DNA of 64,000 nt, from the NCBI GenBank assembly GCA_040768125.1, contig JAXGNG010000006.1, positions 1 through 64,000 on the forward strand, read 5' to 3'. A program made the translations under genes and the position numbers. Positions 42,725 through 51,576 of the stretch are shown here, piece after piece. This stretch comes from RBG-16-49-21 sp040768125. GTDB taxonomy: Bacteria > Spirochaetota > UBA4802 > UBA5550. Position 1 is the first letter of the stretch. Each line of letters opens with the position of its first letter. The notes under the pieces were generated by a model that made no database searches, was not told the origin of the DNA, and was given only the letters and a program-made list of their open reading frames with translations.

Positions 42725-44524
42725 ATGGAAAAGAAAAGCGTTATTCACTTCATGGGGCTCATCGCCAGGATAGAGGGGGTCTCGTACGCAATTGCGGTCC
42801 CCCTGGCAGTGTATTTCGTGATTTTTTGCGGCGGATTTCAAAGTGAGACCCTGGCGGCCCTGTTGGTGGGCGTAATGATAGCCGCTTCCATAGTGACGCC
42901 CGTGCGAGTATTCCGTTCCTATCGCCGCCTGGTGCCGTTGTTGAATCATTACTATGCCGATTCCCCCGACCCTGACGAACTGCTTAAAATGAAGATGATC
43001 CTGCTGGGTGAGCCAAAGCGACAGGCCCTGGCAATAATGCTCGCGTGGTTCTTTGCCGTATCGATTGCCGCGATTATTGCCCACCTGATTTCTCCCCTGA
43101 ACACCATCCAGATGATAACGATGCCGGTGATTATGATGATCACCATGCCTTCGGGATACGTCTACGCCTACTTTCTCGCGGAGAAGTGTCTCGCGCCCAT
43201 ATTAAAGGATGAAAAATTATCGAGCATCCAGTTCGACGGCAATGTGCGGTTTTCCGTGTTCAGGAAGATATCCCTTTCGCTATTCGTCATCATGTGGTAT
43301 CCCCTGGTCATGTTCGGGATGATAACCTATGAAATGAACAAGCAGATCATTGAGCTCGTGCATATTGAATATCACCTGGCCGCCATTTTTATCATGATGA
43401 CGATTATCATGCTGGTCATATCCTATCTCCTTGCGAGCTCGCTCAAGGCGACATTGAATGAAACGAAAAAGGGTGTCGATGCCCTTTCGAATGGCAATCT
43501 CAGGGTGCGAATACCCCTGGTGACCTCCGATGAAATCGGCAACATGTCGTCGCACCTGAATATGCTCATTGGATCACTGGGAGATTCCATGACCAAAATT
43601 TATACCGAAGCGGAGAACCTCAAGCAGGATTCCGGCATGCTCACCCGGGAGATGCTTAAATTCACGGATACCAGCAGGGACGTGGCTTCATCACTTGAAG
43701 AAATGTCGGCGGCGCTGGAAGAGCTCGGTTCAACAAGCGAGAGTATCGCGTCAAATTCAAAAGACCAGCATGCCAGGACGGAGCAGATTTATGATGTGTT
43801 TCAAAGCCTTAACGCGGGCGTCGCGAATGTTTCGGAGAAGGCTTCGGGCGCGTCGGATATCGCCGATTCCGCCGTTGACAAGGTCATGGCGGGAGACAGG
43901 ATTCTCCGCGATACCGTTGCGCGTATCCAGGGGATAAAAACCGGCACGGAGGCAATCAGCGATTCTGTCTCCCTTATAAAGGACATCGCCGACAAGGTGA
44001 ACCTCCTTTCCCTCAACGCCTCGATCGAGGCCGCGCGGGCCGGGGACTTCGGGAAGGGATTCAGCGTCGTCGCGCAGGAGATCTCGAAGCTCGCCGACAG
44101 CACCCAGGCCAACGCGGAAGAGATAACGCAGAGACTCGCGGAGACGATCCGCACCGTCAACGAGGGCATAGCCTACATGGATAAAACCTCCCGGTCATTC
44201 GGGGACATTATCACTTCGGTGAAGGAAACATCGTTGATCCTGAAGGACATTACCGGGGACACCAGGAAACAGGCGGAAATGAGCTCCGACATCGGGCAGA
44301 ATTTCAACGCGGTCATTACCATGACTTCGGACAACCTGAACTCGACCATTGAGCAGGCGAACACCCAGCAGGAGTTCATCAAGACGCTCATGCGAACTTC
44401 CGAGTCGACCCAGAACATCGCCGGCGTGTCCAATTATCTCAGCGATTTCTCGATGAAACTCGCACTGCGGGCCTCGGAATTAATGGAAAGCATTTCCTTT
44501 TTCAGAATTCGGAAGATGGTGTAA
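42725..44524 (+). CDS. Methyl-accepting transducer under lipid-regulator control
   Basis: A 599-residue signal transducer. The first 240 residues contain about six transmembrane helices with only short outer loops, so there is no normal periplasmic ligand domain. A HAMP region (about 240-295) and a long coiled-coil signalling domain follow. The hairpin tip at about 424-455 has NLLSLNASIEAARAG and GKGFSVVAQEISKLAD. The ATG at 42725 is preferred; an upstream TTG at 42707 lies inside the spacer. It is transcribed from an operator-overlapped promoter and sits next to a TetR regulator and a lipase-like gene. Confidence 0.88.
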   Translation: MEKKSVIHFMGLIARIEGVSYAIAVPLAVYFVIFCGGFQSETLAALLVGVMIAASIVTPVRVFRSYRRLVPLLNHYYADSPDPDELLKMKMILLGEPKRQALAIMLAWFFAVSIAAIIAHLISPLNTIQMITMPVIMMITMPSGYVYAYFLAEKCLAPILKDEKLSSIQFDGNVRFSVFRKISLSLFVIMWYPLVMFGMITYEMNKQIIELVHIEYHLAAIFIMMTIIMLVISYLLASSLKATLNETKKGVDALSNGNLRVRIPLVTSDEIGNMSSHLNMLIGSLGDSMTKIYTEAENLKQDSGMLTREMLKFTDTSRDVASSLEEMSAALEELGSTSESIASNSKDQHARTEQIYDVFQSLNAGVANVSEKASGASDIADSAVDKVMAGDRILRDTVARIQGIKTGTEAISDSVSLIKDIADKVNLLSLNASIEAARAGDFGKGFSVVAQEISKLADSTQANAEEITQRLAETIRTVNEGIAYMDKTSRSFGDIITSVKETSLILKDITGDTRKQAEMSSDIGQNFNAVITMTSDNLNSTIEQANTQQEFIKTLMRTSESTQNIAGVSNYLSDFSMKLALRASELMESISFFRIRKMV

Positions 44525-44565
44525 AAATATTCTTGACGAACATGGGGAGTGCATTAGCCTTGTAA

Positions 44566-44585
44566 TTGATTGACTAATCAATCAT
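44566..44585. promoter_or_regulatory. FadR-like operator palindrome 3 (TetR gene)
   Basis: A palindrome with CTAA centre (TTGATTGACTAATCAATCAT), perfect over 18 bases, 15 bases before the regulator ATG. It indicates autoregulation. Confidence 0.78.
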
Positions 44586-44599
44586 AAAATGGATGCGGC

Positions 44600-45196
44600 A
44601 TGACGGGCGAAGTACCATCAAAAAAGGAGATGATCAAGAACGCGGCGATAAAATCCTTCGCCAAGAGCGGGTATTATCACTGCAGGATATCGGATATCGC
44701 CCGGGAGGCCAGGGTCGCTCACGGCCTTATATATCATTACTTTTCAAGCAAGGAGGACGTGCTCCTGTACATTTTTCAGAGCGCCTGGAACAACCTCCTT
44801 GAATACGTGAATTCAATCGAGCAGGGAAAGGGCGATCCCCTTGGAAAAATCGAAGCGGTCATGGAGTTCATGTTTAAAAGCTTCAAGAACAACATGGAGC
44901 TCATGAAAATCCTGATAATGGACATACCGAGGAGCGACAAATTCTACAACAGGGAAAACCAGGAGCTGTACAACAGCGTGTTCATGCATATCGCGAACAT
45001 CATCGGTGATGGACAGCAGAAATCGATCTTTAAGGACGACATGTCACCGATGGTTGTGTCGCATATACTGCTCGGGGTTGTCGACTCGATAATCAGGCAG
45101 TACGTGTATAATTCGTATTTCGAATGGGAAAACATTGCCATAGGGAGCATTATCAATCAAACCACGGGTGTTTTATTTCATGGCATACGAAGGTGA
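44600..45196 (+). CDS. TetR-family regulator, FadR-like
   Basis: A 198-residue TetR repressor. The helix-turn-helix is in ISDIAREARVAHGLIYHYF, followed by SSKEDVLLYIFQSAW. This region and the length resemble FadR (YsiA) of Bacillus, which binds acyl-CoA and represses beta-oxidation genes. Three matching palindromes nearby, including one at its own promoter, fit a repressor of fatty-acid genes. Fatty acid genes follow directly. The ligand is inferred, not shown. Confidence 0.88.
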   Translation: MTGEVPSKKEMIKNAAIKSFAKSGYYHCRISDIAREARVAHGLIYHYFSSKEDVLLYIFQSAWNNLLEYVNSIEQGKGDPLGKIEAVMEFMFKSFKNNMELMKILIMDIPRSDKFYNRENQELYNSVFMHIANIIGDGQQKSIFKDDMSPMVVSHILLGVVDSIIRQYVYNSYFEWENIAIGSIINQTTGVLFHGIRR

Positions 45197-45229
45197 GAAT
45201 ACCAATCCAATCATGTTGTGGAGGATGAT

Positions 45230-46120
45230 ATGAAAATTAAAAATGTCGCCGTCCTGGGTTCGGGGACAATGGGCCATGGCATTGCCCAGATTTCCGCCCA
45301 TAAGGGATACCAGGTGTATCTGTATGACATTGACAAGGGAATGCTCGAGAAGGCCGTCGCCGCCGTTCGTGGCAGCATTGAGAAGCATTTCGTTGCGAAG
45401 GGCAAGATAACCAAGGAAGAGGGGGAGGCTGTCATCTCCCGCATCAAAACCACGACCAGCCTTGAGGAGGCGGCCAAGGAAGCCGACATCGTCATCGAGG
45501 CCATTCCCGAGAAGCTCGAGCTGAAGAAGGAGATCTTTGCCAGGCTTGACGGGTACTGCCCGAAGCACACGATACTGGCGTCGAATACCTCCGTTCTTCC
45601 GGTTACGGCGATCTCGGGCGCGACGAAGCGTCCCGACAAGTGCCTCGGTCTTCACTTTTTCAACCCCGCGTCAGTGATGAAGCTCGTCGAGGTGGTAAAA
45701 CCAATAGGGGTAAGCGCCGAAACCCTGGAAACGGCGATCGAGTTCTGCAAGAGCATCGGCAAGGTTCCCGTGACGGTGAAGGACGTTCCCGGATTCATCG
45801 TCAACAGGCTTCTCGGGCTTCTGTACCAGGAAGCCGCCCAGATAGTCCTGGAAGGGACGGCGACGGCCGAGGAAGTGGATACGGCCATGAAGCTCGGGGC
45901 CGGTCACCCCATGGGGCCCTGCGAGCTGGCTGATTTCGGGGGTTTCGATATTATCGCGAACGCGGGGGACGGAGTGTACGATTATACCCACAAAGAACGG
46001 GACGCGGTCAACATCCTCTACCGGAAGATGATCGAGGCGGGCCGTCTTGGCAGGAAAAACGGAAAGGGTTTTTACGATTATCACCCTGACGGCACCAAGA
46101 CCCCCTTCACGCTGTTTTAA
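45230..46120 (+). CDS. 3-hydroxyacyl-CoA dehydrogenase (3-hydroxybutyryl-CoA type)
   Basis: A 296-residue NAD enzyme that oxidises 3-hydroxyacyl-CoA. NAD loop GSGTMGHGIAQ, catalytic His in LHFFNPASVM, Glu/Asn segment VPGFIVNRLLG, and the C-terminal helix GPCELADFGGFDI. Length is that of the stand-alone (Hbd/PaaH) form. The ATG at 45230 has GGAGGA; a GTG at 45218 is an in-frame alternative. It follows the TetR gene by 33 bases. Confidence 0.93.
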   Translation: MKIKNVAVLGSGTMGHGIAQISAHKGYQVYLYDIDKGMLEKAVAAVRGSIEKHFVAKGKITKEEGEAVISRIKTTTSLEEAAKEADIVIEAIPEKLELKKEIFARLDGYCPKHTILASNTSVLPVTAISGATKRPDKCLGLHFFNPASVMKLVEVVKPIGVSAETLETAIEFCKSIGKVPVTVKDVPGFIVNRLLGLLYQEAAQIVLEGTATAEEVDTAMKLGAGHPMGPCELADFGGFDIIANAGDGVYDYTHKERDAVNILYRKMIEAGRLGRKNGKGFYDYHPDGTKTPFTLF

Positions 46121-46156
46121 TGAGTGTAATTACGGCGAAAAGAAAAGGTGGCGAAT

Positions 46157-46945
46157 ATGAAATATGAGGATATACTGGTTGAGAAAAAAGGAAAGGTGGC
46201 GACCATAACAATCGACAGGCCGAAGGTGGTCAATGCCATACGGCACCAGACGATGCTGGAGATCCAGGATGCGCTGAGGAACGACATCGTAAAGGACGAT
46301 AACATCCTGGTCCTGGTCATTACGGGCGCGGGGGACAAGGCGTTCATATCAGGCGGTGATATATCGATCATGAACAAGGGCACCGGTTTTGTTGAGACGG
46401 CCTACGAGATACCAAACGGCCAGGCAATCTGCGCGGAAATCGAGAATTTCCCCAAGCCGGTCATAGCGCGGATCAACGGCCTCGCCCTGGGCGGGGGCAC
46501 GGAGGTCGCCCTGTCGTGCGATATCCGTATCGCTTCCTCAAACGCGAAGATGGGCCTTCCCGAAATCAGGCTCGGCATCATACCCGGGTACGGCGGAACT
46601 CAGCGCCTGCCCCGCCTGGTGGGAGTGGGCAAGGCCAAGGAGCTCATCATGACCGGTGATCATATACCGGCCGAGGAGGCGTTGCGGATCGGGCTGGTAA
46701 ACCAGGTGGTTCCCCCGGAGGAACTTGACGATGCCGTTCAGAAGATGGCGGAGAAACTGGCCTCCAAGAGCCCCTTCGCCCTTTACATTGCGAAAACGGC
46801 CATCAACAACGGGATCAACACTGACCTGAAGACCGCCATTTCCCTGGAGGCGCTCTGCTTCAGCCTGACCATGGGCAGCGAAGATAAAACAGAGGGGATG
46901 ACCGCCTTCCTCGAAAAGCGGAAGCCCCAGTTCAAGGGGAGATGA
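46157..46945 (+). CDS. Enoyl-CoA hydratase/isomerase (crotonase family)
   Basis: A 262-residue crotonase. It has the oxyanion segment GDKAFISGGDI, both hydratase glutamates (GGGTEVALSCD and MGLPEIRLG) and the GIIPGYGGTQRLPRLVG segment. This supports true hydration of enoyl-CoA. It starts 36 bases after the dehydrogenase gene; the ATG at 46157 is preferred over a GTG at 46148. Confidence 0.93.
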   Translation: MKYEDILVEKKGKVATITIDRPKVVNAIRHQTMLEIQDALRNDIVKDDNILVLVITGAGDKAFISGGDISIMNKGTGFVETAYEIPNGQAICAEIENFPKPVIARINGLALGGGTEVALSCDIRIASSNAKMGLPEIRLGIIPGYGGTQRLPRLVGVGKAKELIMTGDHIPAEEALRIGLVNQVVPPEELDDAVQKMAEKLASKSPFALYIAKTAINNGINTDLKTAISLEALCFSLTMGSEDKTEGMTAFLEKRKPQFKGR

Positions 46946-47005
46946 TCCCGTGGGGGATGACGGCTGTGATGGATTGAGATGAAAAACCATGTGCGGGGTG
47001 AAACA

Positions 47006-48196
47006 ATGAAAGAAGTAGTGGTGGTAGACGGAGTTCGTACCCCCATTGGCAGGATGGGGGGGGCGCTTGCCCGGTTCAGGCCCGAGGAGCTCGCGGCATT
47101 TGCTCTTCGCGGATTGAAGGACCGCATGAAGTTCGATCATGCCCTTGTTGAAGATATCCTCGTCGGACACGCGTGCACCAATAATGCGGCGGTCAACATC
47201 GGCCGATGGGCAAGCCTTAAGGCGGGTTTTCCGCAATCAGTCCCGGCTCAGACCGTGGAGCGCCAGTGCGGTTCCGCGCTGCAGACGATTAATACCGCGG
47301 CGGCGTATATACTCTCCGGTTTCGGCGATGTATATATCGCGGCGGGATGCGAGTCATGGAGCCGGCAGCCCTACATGATGGAGCGTCAGGAGAGCCCCTA
47401 TTCCCTCGCCCCTCCCTCCTGGATTACCCGTCAGACGGGCCCGGATGACGAAACGAATATTTCCATGGGCATTATCGCCGAGATCCTGGCGGAGGAATTC
47501 AACATCACCAGGCAGGAACAGGATGCCTTCGGCCTTCGCAGCCAGGAGCTGGCGCTTCGGGCGATACGGGAGGGCCTGTTCAAGGATGAGATTGTTCCCG
47601 TCGAGGTGCCCCAGAAGAAAGGATCTCCCGTCATTTTCGACACGGATGAACATCCCAGGGAAACCACGATTGAGAAGCTGGGGCAGCTGAAACCGGCTTT
47701 CAAGAAAGACGGCACCGTGACCGCCGGGAGTTCGTCGGGAATGAACGACGGCGGCGTGGCAGTGCTCCTGATGTCAGCGGACCGTGCTGCGGAATTGAAG
47801 GTCACGCCGAGGGCGCGATTTATCACCTCGGCCCTGGGCGCACGGGAGCCGAAGTACATGGGCATCGCCCCGGTCATCGCGTGCGAAAAGGCGCTAAAGA
47901 GTGCCGGGCTCAAGCTCGAGGATATGGACGTGGTGGAGTGCAATGAGGCCTTTGCATCGCAGACCCTTGCGGTCATGAGACTCCTGGAAAAGAACGGGCA
48001 CAGGGTACTGCCCGAGCGATGGAACCCCCATGGCGGAGCGATCGCCTTCGGGCACCCCAACGGAATGTCGGGTGGACGTCTCGCCATCGCCGTGGTGAAC
48101 GAGCTGCACCGCATCAATGGGCGTTACGGCCTGGCCACTCTCTGTATCGGCGGCGGACAGGGTATCGCCACCATATTCGAACGCATCGAGGCATAG
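47006..48196 (+). CDS. Thiolase (acetyl-CoA acyltransferase), catalytically complete
   Basis: A 396-residue thiolase. Nucleophile Cys in VERQCGSALQ (about residue 88), the NEAFA loop, GHPNGMSG with the catalytic His, and CIGGGQG with the second Cys. It begins with VVVDGVRTPIGRMGG. The ATG at 47006 has GGGGTG. Together with the two genes before it, it completes a beta-oxidation spiral. Confidence 0.95.
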   Translation: MKEVVVVDGVRTPIGRMGGALARFRPEELAAFALRGLKDRMKFDHALVEDILVGHACTNNAAVNIGRWASLKAGFPQSVPAQTVERQCGSALQTINTAAAYILSGFGDVYIAAGCESWSRQPYMMERQESPYSLAPPSWITRQTGPDDETNISMGIIAEILAEEFNITRQEQDAFGLRSQELALRAIREGLFKDEIVPVEVPQKKGSPVIFDTDEHPRETTIEKLGQLKPAFKKDGTVTAGSSSGMNDGGVAVLLMSADRAAELKVTPRARFITSALGAREPKYMGIAPVIACEKALKSAGLKLEDMDVVECNEAFASQTLAVMRLLEKNGHRVLPERWNPHGGAIAFGHPNGMSGGRLAIAVVNELHRINGRYGLATLCIGGGQGIATIFERIEA

Positions 48197-48205
48197 GAGG
48201 CTTCC

Positions 48206-49354
48206 ATGGCTGACAGGGCAGGCATCGTGGCAATCGCGCAGACACGCTTCAGCCCCAAACGGGCCGATATCAACGTGGGCGAGCTTGCATACGAGGTGAT
48301 AGAGAAGGTCCTCCATGAGACGGGCCTTAAAATGAAGACGGGCATTGACAATACGATAAGCTGTTCCCATGATATATGGGACGGCCAGACCATATCGAAC
48401 ATTGGCATCACCGACGTGGCGGGCGGCCATTTGCGCAACGAGGAGAAAATGGCCATGGATGGCTCCACGGCGGTGTATTACGGAGCAATCGGAATATTGT
48501 CCGGCGAGTTTGAATGCACCCTTCTCATCGCGCACACGAAGATGTCCCAGACGAACCGGCACGTGGTGAACAACGACGCCTTCGAGCCCATCTATACCAG
48601 GATGCTTGGAATGGATTTCACCTCGGCGGCCGCGCTCCAGTGCCGGCGCTACATGGAGCGTTACGGCATCACTGATCACCAGGTTGCCCTGGCCGCGGTA
48701 AAAAATCTTGGGAACGCGTACCGGAACAGGAAGGCCCACAACTTCGGGCGGTTTGCCGTTGAGGACGTGCTCGGTTCGCCGGTGCTTGCTTCGCCGATCC
48801 GCTCCATGGAAGTCGCTCCCGATACTGACGGAGCGGTCGCCATGATCATAGCCTCGGAAAAAAGGGCGAAGACCCTGGCAAAGAAGCCGGTGTGGATAAA
48901 GGGCATCGGCACGAGCTATGATTCCTATTACCCCGGCGACAGGGACCTTGCATGCTGTGAGTCCCTTGTCAAGGCGTCGTCCCGGGCCTACAAAATGGCG
49001 GGCATACGCAAACCCCGTAAGGACGTGCACCTCGTGGAGCTGGGAGATGAGTTTTCCTACCAGGAACTTCTCTGGACCGAGGGACTGGGTTTGTGCGAAC
49101 CGGGCAAGGGCGGAGAGCTCGTCGAATCCGGCGCGACATGGTTCGGCGGCTCATTGCCCGTGAACCCCTCGGGCGGGGCACTGGGCGGCGTGCCCGCAAA
49201 CGTGATGGGGCTCAACAGCGTCGCGGAAGCGGTACTTCAGCTCAGGGGTATGGCGGAAGACCACCAGGTGGACGGCGCGAGGACCGCCGTGGTCCAGGGC
49301 CACTCGGGATTCTGCGGCCAGCACCACTGCGTTCTCGTCCTGGGAAGGGACTAG
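48206..49354 (+). CDS. Thiolase-like protein type A, no nucleophile cysteine (copy 1)
   Basis: A 382-residue SCP2-thiolase-fold protein. At the usual nucleophile position it reads AMDGSTAVYYG, without Cys. It keeps the C-terminal NPSGG loop, and the tail has CGQHHCV. The Tyr-Asp-x-Phe motif that is typical of this group is GDEF here. Ribosome site TAGGAGG. It ends eight bases before the type B gene and should form a heterodimer with it. It resembles the ltp3 class; as an aldolase it would cleave C-C bonds of a 3-hydroxyacyl-CoA without a cysteine. Confidence 0.85.
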   Translation: MADRAGIVAIAQTRFSPKRADINVGELAYEVIEKVLHETGLKMKTGIDNTISCSHDIWDGQTISNIGITDVAGGHLRNEEKMAMDGSTAVYYGAIGILSGEFECTLLIAHTKMSQTNRHVVNNDAFEPIYTRMLGMDFTSAAALQCRRYMERYGITDHQVALAAVKNLGNAYRNRKAHNFGRFAVEDVLGSPVLASPIRSMEVAPDTDGAVAMIIASEKRAKTLAKKPVWIKGIGTSYDSYYPGDRDLACCESLVKASSRAYKMAGIRKPRKDVHLVELGDEFSYQELLWTEGLGLCEPGKGGELVESGATWFGGSLPVNPSGGALGGVPANVMGLNSVAEAVLQLRGMAEDHQVDGARTAVVQGHSGFCGQHHCVLVLGRD

Positions 49355-49362
49355 GAGGGACC

Positions 49363-50538
49363 ATGAAAAGAAACGTTGCGATTATCGGTGGAGGACAGAC
49401 CTACCATGCCGCGCGCCGGCATGACGTGAGTCAGCCGGAGATGGTCCACGAGGCGGTCATGGCGGCGCTCAACGACGCCCAGATGACCATTGATGAAATC
49501 GACGCGGTGCTCCTGGGCAACATGGAGTTCTTCGAGGGACAGCACTTCACGGACTGCTGGCTGGCTGACAGCATCGGGGCCTTCGGAAGGCCGGGGCTCA
49601 AAATCACTACAGGTGGGACGGTCGGGGCCACTATCGTGCATGCCGGTGCCCACCACGTGGCCAGCGGCCTTTTCGACAGGGTGCTCTGCGTGGGATTCGA
49701 AAAGCAGGAGGAGGGCGATTCCAACGCGATCCTGAGCGGGGTGGCGCATCCCCTCTTCGGGAGATCCATGGCCGGTGCCGCGATAGGTTTTTTCGCCATG
49801 CTGGCGACGTCCTATATCGCGAATTACGGCGCAAGCGACCGGCACTCGGCAATGGTACGCGTGAAGGCCGCCGAGAACGCCAGGAAGAACAAGCACGCGC
49901 ATCTGAAGCTGAAACTCGGCGTTGACGATGTCCTCAACTCGCGCATGCTCGCCTACCCCATTCGTCTTCTCGAAATGTGCCCCGCGTCCAACGGCGCCTG
50001 CGCGGTTATCCTCGCGGATGAAAAAACCGCGAAGGCGCGCTCCAAAAAGCAGAAACCGGTATGGATACGGGCCATGGATACCGCGCATAACGAGCAGTTC
50101 GTGCTGGAATGGCGCGATACCGCCTCGAAGGCGCCCCGATTCTCCGAGGTCTGCGCCACCCGCGTCTATAAAAAGCTCGGGGTCAAGAACCCCGCCAGGT
50201 ACTACGATTGTTTCGAGGTGTACGAGCCCGCGACATGGGCGGAGATCATGTGGTACGAGGACCTGCACCTCTGCAAGCGCGGCGATGCCGCACGGCTCAT
50301 CGAGGAAGGCCTGACGAACATAGACGGAACAATGCCGGTCAATCCTTCCGGCGGCGTGCTCTCCACCAACGCCATCGGCGCATCCGCAATGCTGCGGGTA
50401 TGGGAAGCCGCCCTCCAGATCAGGGGCGACGCCGGCGACCACCAGATACCGAGGGAAGTGCACCGCGCCCTGGCCACCGCCTACGGCGGCACCTGCTGGA
50501 CGGTGATAACCTCGCTTTCAGACAGTCTTGACGATTGA
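49363..50538 (+). CDS. Thiolase-like protein type B, no nucleophile cysteine (copy 1)
   Basis: A 391-residue SCP2-thiolase-fold protein. It begins VAIIGGGQTYH, and the nucleophile position reads TTGGTVGATIV, with Gly where Cys is expected. The motif after strand 5 is VYEPATWAEIMWYEDL (Tyr kept). The NPSGGVLS loop is present. It is distinct from type A in sequence, so the pair is likely a heterodimer. Its gene follows type A by eight bases, and a DUF35 gene starts 11 bases after its stop. Confidence 0.85.
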   Translation: MKRNVAIIGGGQTYHAARRHDVSQPEMVHEAVMAALNDAQMTIDEIDAVLLGNMEFFEGQHFTDCWLADSIGAFGRPGLKITTGGTVGATIVHAGAHHVASGLFDRVLCVGFEKQEEGDSNAILSGVAHPLFGRSMAGAAIGFFAMLATSYIANYGASDRHSAMVRVKAAENARKNKHAHLKLKLGVDDVLNSRMLAYPIRLLEMCPASNGACAVILADEKTAKARSKKQKPVWIRAMDTAHNEQFVLEWRDTASKAPRFSEVCATRVYKKLGVKNPARYYDCFEVYEPATWAEIMWYEDLHLCKRGDAARLIEEGLTNIDGTMPVNPSGGVLSTNAIGASAMLRVWEAALQIRGDAGDHQIPREVHRALATAYGGTCWTVITSLSDSLDD

Positions 50539-50549
50539 AGGAGGATTGC

Positions 50550-51041
50550 ATGAGCCAGGAAGCCCATGAGCAGGAACTGATACACATTCCCATACTGGTG
50601 GATGTGCCGTATTCATTTGCGGCCGGCACCTTCATGACCCGGTTTCTCCTCGAGATAAAGAACAACGGGACGTTTTACGGCGTGCGTTGCCCCAGGTGCA
50701 AAAGGGTGATGATACCGCCGCGCGTTGTGTGCGCCCGGTGCCATGTCAAGAGCGGGGAATGGGTGAAACTCGGCAGTGAAGGGACGCTTGCCGCCTTCAC
50801 CATCATGTATTTTCCCATGACCGACCCGACTACGGGCAAGCCCCATGATCCCCCCTTCGCCTATGGATCCGTGAAGCTTGACGGGTGCGACGCGCCCCTC
50901 GATCATTTCCTGAATATCGAGCCGGATATGAACAAGATCAAGGTGGGGATGAGATTCAGGGCCGTCCTGCGCCCCCAGGCGGAGCGTAGGGGCGATCTGA
51001 GCGACATCCTGTATTTCGATCCCGTGCAGGATGCGAAATAA
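50550..51041 (+). CDS. DUF35 zinc-ribbon/OB-fold partner protein 1
   Basis: A 163-residue DUF35 protein. N-terminal helix (TFMTRFLLEIKNNG), then a rubredoxin-like zinc knuckle with CPRC and CARC, then an OB-fold with PPFAYGSVKLDG. Family members bind thiolase-fold enzymes and acyl-CoA. The ATG at 50550 has AAGGAGGA. Placed right after the type B gene, it is the probable third subunit of the module. Confidence 0.9.
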   Translation: MSQEAHEQELIHIPILVDVPYSFAAGTFMTRFLLEIKNNGTFYGVRCPRCKRVMIPPRVVCARCHVKSGEWVKLGSEGTLAAFTIMYFPMTDPTTGKPHDPPFAYGSVKLDGCDAPLDHFLNIEPDMNKIKVGMRFRAVLRPQAERRGDLSDILYFDPVQDAK

Positions 51042-51074
51042 TGGCGGGCATCATGAGACCCCGGGAGGAACGGC

Positions 51075-51539
51075 ATGGCTGAAACACTGTACACACCCTT
51101 CATCGTCGATCAGCATATCACCGCGTTGAGCAGGTACTATGCGGGAAAAATCGGAAGCAGGTTTTACCGTGAGCTGAGAGACAACGGGAAGATCTTCGGG
51201 ACAAGATGTCCCGGGTGCAACAGGGTCTACTGGCCTCCCCGCCAGACGTGCGGGCCATGCTTCCGGGACATGACGGAGAACGACATGCTGGAGATCGGTC
51301 CCCGGGGGACGGTCGTGAGCTTCACCAGGGTGGAATATGACAGCCCGGTAATGCCGAGGAAAGCGCCGTTTTATTACGCCGTGATTACGCTGGACGGCGC
51401 CGATACGGGCATCACCCATTTCCTGGACGAGGTGGAACCGGCTGATGTCGCATGCGGGATGCGCGTGGAGCCGGTCTTCGTCGAAGAAAGAAAGGGGACC
51501 ATACTGGATATCGCGCATTTCAGGCCGGTGCATGACTGA
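51075..51539 (+). CDS. DUF35 zinc-ribbon/OB-fold partner protein 2
   Basis: A 154-residue DUF35 protein. Zinc ligands are in CPGC and CGPC. The OB-fold contains FYYAVITLDGA and ends in TILDIAHFRPV. It is only 33 bases downstream of the first DUF35 gene, so the module has two of them in tandem. It may serve the true thiolase (47006 or 54197) or a second thiolase-like complex. Confidence 0.88.
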   Translation: MAETLYTPFIVDQHITALSRYYAGKIGSRFYRELRDNGKIFGTRCPGCNRVYWPPRQTCGPCFRDMTENDMLEIGPRGTVVSFTRVEYDSPVMPRKAPFYYAVITLDGADTGITHFLDEVEPADVACGMRVEPVFVEERKGTILDIAHFRPVHD

Positions 51540-51576
51540 GAAGGGCCGGATGAAGGATCATGAAGGGGTAATCTGA

